Below, in pieces: positions 6,520 through 11,272 of a stretch of 11,272 nt of DNA. Numbering within the stretch: the stretch's first letter is position 1; every line of letters begins with the position of its first letter. A model generated the notes under the pieces. That model did not search any database, was not told where the DNA came from, and saw nothing but the letters and a program-made list of their open reading frames with translations. The stretch lies in assembly GCA_947175775.1 (NCBI GenBank), contig CAMWNY010000043.1, positions 1 through 11,272 on the forward strand. The letters are read 5' to 3'. Both the position numbers and the translations under genes were made by a program. The DNA comes from an uncultured Lachnospiraceae bacterium. Lineage in GTDB: Bacteria > Bacillota > Clostridia > Lachnospirales > Lachnospiraceae.

Positions 6520-6526
6520 TAAAAAA

Positions 6527-7552
6527 ATGTCAGAAGCAAAGATTTATTATCAGGAGGATTGCAACCTTTCTTTACTGGATGGAAAGACGATTGCGGTGAT
6601 TGGCTACGGCAGTCAGGGACATGCCCATGCGCTCAATGCAAAGGAGTCAGGCTGCAACGTTATTATCGGTCTTTATGAAGGCAGCAAGTCCTGGGACAAG
6701 GCTGTAAAGCAGGGATTTGAGGTTTACACGGCTGCTGAGGCTGCAAAGAAGGCAGACATTATCATGATTCTGATTAATGATGAGTTACAGGCTGATATGT
6801 ATAAGAAGGATATTGAGCCGAACCTTGAGGCAGGAAACATGCTGATGTTCGCACATGGCTTTAACATTCATTTCGGCTGCATTAAGCCGCCCGCAGACGT
6901 GGACGTTACGATGATTGCACCGAAGGGACCGGGACATACGGTTCGTTCCGAGTATCAGGCAGGAAAGGGTGTTCCCTGTTTGGTGGCAGTAGAGCAGGAC
7001 GCAACAGGCAAGGCGCTTGATATGGCGCTTGCATATGCACTTGCAATCGGCGGCGCAAGAGCCGGAGTTTTGGAGACAACCTTCAGAACAGAGACTGAGA
7101 CAGACTTGTTCGGTGAGCAGGCAGTTCTTTGCGGCGGTGTGTGCGCATTGATGCAGGCAGGCTTTGAGACGCTTGTTGAGGCAGGCTATGATGCAAGAAA
7201 CGCATACTTTGAGTGTATCCATGAGATGAAGCTGATTGTTGACCTGATTTACCAGTCAGGCTTTGCAGGCATGAGATATTCTATTTCCAACACGGCAGAG
7301 TACGGTGACTATATTACAGGTCCTAAGATTATCACGGACGAGACAAAGAAAGCGATGAAGAAGATTCTTTCTGACATTCAAGACGGTTCTTTTGCAAAAG
7401 AGTTCTTACTGGATATGTCTCCGGCAGGACGTCAGGTTCACTTTAAGGCAATGAGAAAGCTTGCTTCTGAGCATTCTTCTGAGAAGGTTGGCGAGGAAAT
7501 CCGTAAGCTTTACAGCTGGAATAACGAGGAAGATAAGTTTATCAATAACTAA
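6527..7552 (+). CDS. ilvC: Ketol-acid reductoisomerase, class I
   Basis: IlvC isomerises and reduces acetolactate (or acetohydroxybutyrate) to the dihydroxy acid using Mg2+ and a nicotinamide cofactor, the second step of valine, leucine and isoleucine synthesis. ATG 6527 is chosen because AAGGAGG (6511-6517) lies 9 nt upstream and it gives 341 residues, the usual short class I length; the frame is open further upstream into the leader. The Rossmann motif GYGSQG spans 26-31. The cofactor loop is GLYEGSKSW (48-56), whose Ser53 and Ser55 suggest NADPH. Active-site residues visible are His110 (AHGFNIHFG), Lys133 (APKGPG), the metal ligands Asp193, Glu197, Glu229 and Glu233, and Ser254 in RYSISNTAEYGD. 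It is the last gene of the ilv cluster; a terminator follows. Confidence 0.97.
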   Translation: MSEAKIYYQEDCNLSLLDGKTIAVIGYGSQGHAHALNAKESGCNVIIGLYEGSKSWDKAVKQGFEVYTAAEAAKKADIIMILINDELQADMYKKDIEPNLEAGNMLMFAHGFNIHFGCIKPPADVDVTMIAPKGPGHTVRSEYQAGKGVPCLVAVEQDATGKALDMALAYALAIGGARAGVLETTFRTETETDLFGEQAVLCGGVCALMQAGFETLVEAGYDARNAYFECIHEMKLIVDLIYQSGFAGMRYSISNTAEYGDYITGPKIITDETKKAMKKILSDIQDGSFAKEFLLDMSPAGRQVHFKAMRKLASEHSSEKVGEEIRKLYSWNNEEDKFINN

Positions 7553-7579
7553 TTTGTATTGATTTTGTAATCCTTAAAT

Positions 7580-7626
7580 AAAAGGAAGAAATTAGAAACA
7601 TATGTTTTCTTTTTCTTCCTTTTTTT
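7580..7626 (+). terminator. Intrinsic terminator after ilvC
   Basis: A 12-bp stem (7580-7591 with 7612-7623) can be extended inward by a second A/T-rich helix around CATATG. The right arm runs into a T-tract reaching 7626. The stem is A/T-rich, so efficiency is uncertain, but the position 28 nt after the ilvC stop fits. Confidence 0.72.
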
Positions 7627-7635
7627 GTTATATTG

Positions 7636-7644
7636 TGATATACT
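7636..7644 (+). promoter_or_regulatory. Predicted extended -10 promoter of ruvAB
   Basis: TGATATACT (7636-7644) is an extended -10 element (TGn followed by TATACT, 5 of 6 consensus). No good -35 box stands at the right distance, which extended -10 promoters tolerate. It lies just after the ilvC terminator and about 50 nt before the ruvA start. Confidence 0.45.
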
Positions 7645-7693
7645 TATTTTGTATGAACTGTAGGGATATGAAAGTAGAGAGGACGATTAACAG

Positions 7694-8307
7694 ATGTATG
7701 CATATATCAAAGGGGAAATTGCCGACTTATCAGAGGATAATCTTGTGCTGGAGTGCAACAATATCGGATACAATATCCGCATTCCGCTGAGCGTGGCGCA
7801 GAGGCTTCCAGGAATTGGAGCATTTGTTAAAATTTATACCTATACAAGTGTGCGGGAAGATGCGTTTCAATTATTCGGATTTTTGTCAAAGGATGATTTG
7901 GAAATCTATAAAAAGCTGATTGCCGTAAACGGAATCGGACCCCCAAAGGGGCGCTCAGTATTTTGTCGGCAATGAGTGCGGACGATTTGCGGCTTGCAAT
8001 TATTTCGGGAGATGCAAAAGCGATTGCGAAGGCGCAGGGGGTAGGAAATAAATCAGCAGAGCGAATTATCCTTGAGCTAAAGGATAAGATTGCGTTGAAG
8101 CTTTCCTATGAGGAGAACACTGATTTTGTTTTGGCAGGTGATTTATCGGAAAACAGCGCTGCAAAAAATGAGGCAATCGAGGCACTGGTTTCGCTCGGAT
8201 ACACGCCTACAGAGGCAGTAAAAGCGATAAAGCAGCTTGAAATCACACAGGATATGGACAGCGGATTGATTTTAAAGCAGGCGTTAAAGGTCATCAGTAA
8301 TATTTAA
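7694..8307 (+). pseudogene. ruvA: Holliday junction branch-migration protein RuvA, interrupted by a frameshift
   Basis: RuvA binds four-way DNA junctions as a tetramer and loads the RuvB motor. The frame from ATG 7694 (GAGAGGA 10 nt upstream) encodes the OB-fold domain (MYAYIKGEIADL; VREDAFQLFGF) and enters the first helix-hairpin-helix at LIAVNGIGP. It then goes out of phase at the run C5-A3-G4 (7940-7951) and stops at 7975. The rest of RuvA continues in the -1 frame: GALSILSAMSADDL, the second helix-hairpin-helix GVGNKSAERIILELKDKI, and the C-terminal RuvB-binding domain EAIEALVSLGYTPTEAVKAI. Joining the frames restores about 203 residues, the normal length. Family consensus GIGPK suggests two extra C bases. 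A sequencing error, a real mutation, or -1 frameshifting at CCCAAAG could each explain it. ruvB follows intact. Confidence 0.92.
7942..7948 (+). other. Slippery heptamer C CCA AAG at the ruvA frame change
   Basis: In the ruvA frame the codons are CCA (7943-7945) and AAG (7946-7948), preceded by C. This fits the X XXY YYZ rule for -1 ribosomal frameshifting, and a -1 slip leads exactly into the frame of the remaining RuvA. Two nt downstream a 7-bp stem with one G-U pair can form (7951-7957 with 7973-7979), closer than usual stimulators. Function is not shown; the site may be coincidental to an indel in the homopolymer run. Confidence 0.35.
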
Positions 8308-8316
8308 GGGGATTTA

Positions 8317-8340
8317 CTGTGAAAAATAAATTTTTCACAG
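8317..8340. repeat. Perfect hairpin between ruvA and ruvB (first of two)
   Basis: CTGTGAAAAA (8317-8326) and TTTTTCACAG (8331-8340) are exact complements around TAAA. The T-run is in the right arm rather than after it, so it is not a standard terminator. It begins 10 nt after the ruvA stop and is followed 1 nt later by a second hairpin. Confidence 0.75.
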
Positions 8341-8341
8341 G

Positions 8342-8368
8342 GCGAATTTGTGCATCGCACAAATTTGC
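8342..8368. repeat. Near-perfect hairpin between ruvA and ruvB (second of two)
   Basis: A 12-bp stem pairs 8342-8353 with 8357-8368 (GCGAATTTGTGC against GCACAAATTTGC, one G-U pair) around the loop ATC. No T-tract follows. Together with the preceding hairpin it fills most of the 88-nt gap between ruvA and ruvB, a gap that is often very short in this operon. It could be an interspersed palindromic repeat, an mRNA-processing or stabilising structure, or a protein-binding site. Confidence 0.75.
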
Positions 8369-8395
8369 AGGCTTTGGCAAGAATGGAGGATTACT

Positions 8396-9394
8396 ATGGC
8401 TACAAGAGTCATTGAAACAAAGCTTTTGGAGGAGGATGTTAAGCTGGAAGGAAGCCTGCGTCCGCAGAGCCTGAAAGATTATATCGGGCAACAGAAAATC
8501 AAGGAAATTTTAAGTATTTACATACAGGCTGCAAAGCAGCGTAACGACTGCCTGGACCATGTGCTGTTTTACGGTCCGCCCGGGCTTGGAAAAACAACGC
8601 TTTCCGGCATCATAGCAAATGAAATGGGTGTTGGCATGAAGGTGACAAGCGGACCTGCGATTGAAAAGCCGGGAGAAATGGCAGCAATTTTAAACGGGCT
8701 GCAAGAGGGGGATATATTGTTTATCGACGAAATCCACCGCTTAAACCGTCAGGTGGAGGAGGTGCTCTATCCCGCGATGGAGGATTTTGCGATTGACATT
8801 ATGATTGGCAAAGGTGCGACGGCGCGTTCGGTCCGGTTAGACTTACCGAACTTTACCCTGATTGGAGCGACGACAAGGGCAGGTCTTCTGACGGCGCCGC
8901 TGCGGGACCGTTTCGGTGTAATCCAGCATCTTGAGTTTTATTCCGTAGAGGAGTTAAAGCTGATTATCCAACATTCCGCGCGTATTTTGCAGGTGCAGAT
9001 TGACGAGCAGGGCGCGATAGAGCTTGCAAGGCGAAGCCGCGGTACGCCAAGGCTTGCAAACCGCATGTTAAAACGGGTGCGCGATTTTGCACAGGTGAAA
9101 TATGACGGCATTATCACGCTTGAGGCGGCGAATACGGCACTTGACCTGCTTGACGTGGACAAGCTTGGATTAGACCAGACCGACCGGGAGATTTTGATGA
9201 CCATGATTGAAAAGTTTGGCGGAAAGCCTGTGGGGCTTGATACCTTATCTGCGGCAATCGGTGAGGACAGCGGTACGATTGAGGACGTATATGAGCCGTA
9301 CCTGATTAAAAACGGGCTAATCATACGCACGCCGCGCGGGCGGATTGTGACAGAGCTTGCCTACAATCATTTGGGGCTTGAAATGCAGGACTAA
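8396..9394 (+). CDS. ruvB: Holliday junction branch-migration ATPase RuvB
   Basis: RuvB is the hexameric AAA+ motor that pumps DNA through a RuvA-bound Holliday junction during recombinational repair. ATG 8396 follows GGAGGA (8385-8390) by 5 nt and gives 332 residues, the family norm; the frame is open to a TTG at 8348, but that would translate through the hairpin. Visible motifs are the N-terminal LRPQSLKDYIGQ (21-32), Walker A GPPGLGKTT (60-68), Walker B DEIH (111-114), sensor 1 GATTRAG (157-163), the arginine-finger region PLRDRFG (168-174), sensor 2 GTPRLANR (216-223) and the C-terminal winged helix ending in RGRIVTELAYNHL. All key residues are intact, so RuvB looks functional although its partner gene ruvA is interrupted. 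Confidence 0.98.
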   Translation: MATRVIETKLLEEDVKLEGSLRPQSLKDYIGQQKIKEILSIYIQAAKQRNDCLDHVLFYGPPGLGKTTLSGIIANEMGVGMKVTSGPAIEKPGEMAAILNGLQEGDILFIDEIHRLNRQVEEVLYPAMEDFAIDIMIGKGATARSVRLDLPNFTLIGATTRAGLLTAPLRDRFGVIQHLEFYSVEELKLIIQHSARILQVQIDEQGAIELARRSRGTPRLANRMLKRVRDFAQVKYDGIITLEAANTALDLLDVDKLGLDQTDREILMTMIEKFGGKPVGLDTLSAAIGEDSGTIEDVYEPYLIKNGLIIRTPRGRIVTELAYNHLGLEMQD

Positions 9395-9433
9395 ATTGGA
9401 AAATATGTGCTTGATACCAAAATTCTCAGGTTG

Positions 9434-9464
9434 TTGACAGCAGGGGGATAATGTGATATATAAT
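9434..9464 (+). promoter_or_regulatory. Predicted zapA promoter
   Basis: A perfect TTGACA (9434-9439) is followed by TATAAT (9459-9464) at 19 bp, or by the weaker TATATA (9457-9462) at the ideal 17 bp. The predicted start is about 60 nt upstream of zapA, so zapA and the downstream gene can be transcribed separately from ruvAB. No terminator is evident between ruvB and this site. Confidence 0.6.
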
Positions 9465-9533
9465 GTTAATGATTATGTCAATCGTAAAACAAATGGATTT
9501 TTGAACATACAAGGATAAAAGGGGGCAAAAACA

Positions 9534-9941
9534 ATGGCTGCCAAAACAGACACAGAAGTGATTATCGGAGGAAAGGTACTGACGCTTAGCGGAAACGAGA
9601 GTGCGGAGTATTTACAAAAGGTTGCCGCTTACATAAACAATAAACTCAATGAGTATAATAAGATGGACAGCTTTAAACATCAGCCTGTCGATACACAGCA
9701 TATGCTGATGCTTTTAAATATTGCCGACGACTATTTCAAGGCAAAAAACCAGCAGGAGCTTCGCGAGCAGGAGCTTCGGGCAAAGGAGAACGAGTTGTAT
9801 GACCTAAAGCATGAGCTGATTGCTACACAGATGAAACTTGACAACACGGTAAAATCCCTGCAGGAAGCACAGCACGAGCTGAATGAAAACTCCAAACAGA
9901 TTGTGCGTCTTGAGACGGAACTGAAGGAGAGTAAGAAATAA
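9534..9941 (+). CDS. zapA: Cell division protein ZapA
   Basis: ZapA is a small cytoplasmic protein that bundles FtsZ filaments and stabilises the division ring. The 135-residue product starts with the ZapA fold: EVIIGGKVLTLSGNESAEYL (residues 8-27), then the helix KVAAYINNKLNEY and VDTQHMLMLLNIADDYFKA. From about residue 70 to the end it is a long charged helix with heptad-like spacing (KENELYDLKHELIATQMKL and onward), a predicted coiled coil longer than in the roughly 100-residue proteobacterial ZapA. GGGGG (9521-9525) lies 8 nt before the ATG. The U32 gene begins 8 nt after its stop, so the two are probably co-transcribed; this pairing is common in Clostridia as far as I recall. Confidence 0.9.
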   Translation: MAAKTDTEVIIGGKVLTLSGNESAEYLQKVAAYINNKLNEYNKMDSFKHQPVDTQHMLMLLNIADDYFKAKNQQELREQELRAKENELYDLKHELIATQMKLDNTVKSLQEAQHELNENSKQIVRLETELKESKK

Positions 9942-9949
9942 AGGCGAAT

Positions 9950-11272
9950 ATGAAAAAGCAAACAGTAGAGCTTTTGGCGCCCGCGGGAGACTATGCATGT
10001 TTTATGGCAGCTGTCAATGCAGGCGCCGATGCAGTATATTTAGGCGGCACAAAATTTGGCGCGCGGGCGTATGCAAATAATTTGTCACAGGATGAGATTG
10101 TCGAAGCGCTTCGTGTGGCACATCTGTTCCATAAGAAGATATATCTGACGGTCAATACGCTTGTCAAAGAAAGCGAAATGCCGGAACTTGTGCCGTATAT
10201 TGCGCCGTTGTATGAGGCAGGACTCGACGGCGTGATTGTTCAGGATATTGGAGTGTTAAAGGTACTGCGGGAACATTTTCCTGCGCTTGCGCTGCATGCG
10301 AGTACGCAGATGACGGTTACGGGGGTGTACGGCGCTCAATTTGTCAAATCGCTTGGCGTAAACCGTGTTGTTCCTGCAAGAGAGCTTTCGCTTGATGAAA
10401 TCAGGGACATTAAGGAACAGACAGGACTTGAGGTGGAGTGCTTTATCCACGGGGCGATGTGCTATGCTTATTCGGGGCAATGTCTTTTCAGTTCCATTTT
10501 GGGCGGCAGGAGCGGAAACAGGGGACGGTGCGCGGGACCGTGCAGGCTTCCGTATACAGATGAAAACGGAAAGCAGCTGTATCCTCTGAGCCTGAAGGAT
10601 ATGTACACACTTCCCCTGATACCAAACCTGATTGAGGCAGGCATCGACTCCTTTAAGATAGAAGGACGCATGAAAAAACCGGAATATGTTGCAGGCGTAA
10701 CTGCAATTTACCGCAAGTATATTGACCAGTATTTGTCTGCGCCGGATCGGAAATTTCAAATTGCAAAAGAAGATGAACTGCTGTTAAGGGGGCTTTATAT
10801 TCGGTCGGATCTTTGTCACGGATATTATGAAACACATAACAGCAAAAAAATGATTACCATAAAAGAACCCGGATATGGCGGTTCACAGCCTGAAATCCTG
10901 GAGCAGGTCAAAAAGAAGTATCTTGAAAAAAAGCCGGTTATTCCGGTTAAAGGGAAGGCATTGATTTATAGCGGAAAACCTGCCGTATTGACACTTTATA
11001 CGGATACCTTGTCCGTGACAGTGGAAGGAGACACGGCAGGAGAAGCAATCAACAGACCGCTTACAAAGAACGAGATTTCGGACAGGCTGTCAAAATTGGG
11101 GGATACCTTTTTTGTGATGGACGCGCTGGAGGTGGACACGGATAACTGCTCATTTATGACGGTGAAGGCTATGAATACGCTGAGGTGGGATGCTTGTTTG
11201 GCGCTTGAACATGACATATTGGGTGCAAAGCCGAAATCACATGTGTTGGCTCAAACCGCGAAAAAAGGCAAA
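9950..11272 (+). CDS. U32-family protein with DUF3656 region (RlhA-like), 3' partial
   Basis: The frame opens at ATG 9950 and stays open for 441 codons to the right edge. U32 proteins were once called collagenase-like peptidases; several members (RlhA, TrhP, UbiU/V) are now known as iron-sulfur enzymes needed for RNA or ubiquinone hydroxylation. The N-terminal barrel begins ELLAPAGDYACFMAAVNAGADAVYLGG in family style (residues 7-33). The U32 signature lies at ECFIHGAMCYAYSGQC (163-178), followed by GRSGNRGRCAGPCR; Cys171, Cys178, Cys194 and Cys198 are candidate cluster ligands. SFKIEGRMK (234-242) is also typical. From about residue 330 the sequence resembles DUF3656 (RPLTKNEISDRLSKLGDTFF), the insert of RlhA, which is required for hydroxylating 23S rRNA C2501. 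RNA hydroxylation is therefore the favoured role, by inference. It follows zapA by 8 nt with a modest AAGG ribosome site. Confidence 0.88.
   Translation, partial: MKKQTVELLAPAGDYACFMAAVNAGADAVYLGGTKFGARAYANNLSQDEIVEALRVAHLFHKKIYLTVNTLVKESEMPELVPYIAPLYEAGLDGVIVQDIGVLKVLREHFPALALHASTQMTVTGVYGAQFVKSLGVNRVVPARELSLDEIRDIKEQTGLEVECFIHGAMCYAYSGQCLFSSILGGRSGNRGRCAGPCRLPYTDENGKQLYPLSLKDMYTLPLIPNLIEAGIDSFKIEGRMKKPEYVAGVTAIYRKYIDQYLSAPDRKFQIAKEDELLLRGLYIRSDLCHGYYETHNSKKMITIKEPGYGGSQPEILEQVKKKYLEKKPVIPVKGKALIYSGKPAVLTLYTDTLSVTVEGDTAGEAINRPLTKNEISDRLSKLGDTFFVMDALEVDTDNCSFMTVKAMNTLRWDACLALEHDILGAKPKSHVLAQTAKKGK

Noticed and set aside
6392..6526. N-terminal extension of IlvC in the open upstream frame
   Set aside because: AAGGAGG at 6511-6517 points to ATG 6527, class I IlvC starts there, and the upstream bases form hairpins and a promoter-like region.
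10256..10759. Minus-strand open frame of 167 codons near the right end
   Set aside because: It is the shadow of the U32 gene, whose signature motifs run through the same bases on the plus strand.

Overview
The window looks like chromosomal DNA of a low-to-mid-GC anaerobic Firmicute of the class Clostridia, most likely a gut Lachnospiraceae-type bacterium. This rests on protein flavour and gene order (ilvB-ilvN-ilvN-ilvC; ruvA-ruvB-zapA-U32 protein), strong AGGAGG-type ribosome binding sites and A/T-rich intergenic promoters. The assignment is inferred, not tested by a search. I see no mobile element, CRISPR array, rRNA or tRNA.

Layout. (1) 1-1363: the 3' end of a serpin protease-inhibitor gene entering from the left edge, ending at a symmetric terminator shared with a convergent gene. 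(2) 1364-3429: a minus-strand acidic lipoprotein of unknown role, a minus-strand YciI-like small protein, and a divergent plus-strand WYL-domain transcription regulator. A perfect 10-bp inverted repeat lies in the divergent gap and overlaps the regulator's own predicted -10 box. (3) 3478-7626: a branched-chain amino acid cluster with one acetolactate synthase large subunit (ilvB), two different small subunits in tandem, and ketol-acid reductoisomerase (ilvC), closed by a terminator. Besides the main promoter, near-consensus promoters sit in front of the second small subunit and in front of ilvC. The ilvC leader contains competing hairpins and an anti-Shine-Dalgarno segment. (4) 7636-11272: a housekeeping block with the Holliday-junction genes ruvA (broken by a frameshift) and ruvB, the cell-division gene zapA, and the start of a U32-family protein with an RlhA-like DUF3656 region that runs off the right edge.

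How they work together: IlvB plus a small subunit condenses pyruvate (or pyruvate plus 2-ketobutyrate) to acetohydroxy acids, which IlvC isomerises and reduces on the way to valine, leucine and isoleucine. RuvA and RuvB form the branch-migration motor acting at Holliday junctions. ZapA stabilises the FtsZ ring, and the U32 protein is probably an RNA-hydroxylating enzyme.

No clearly undescribed multi-gene system is present. The points most worth a second look are the ruvA frameshift, which falls exactly on a canonical -1 slippery heptamer, the two tandem non-identical AHAS small subunits with a separate promoter, the switch-like ilvC leader, and a pair of strong hairpins between ruvA and ruvB.
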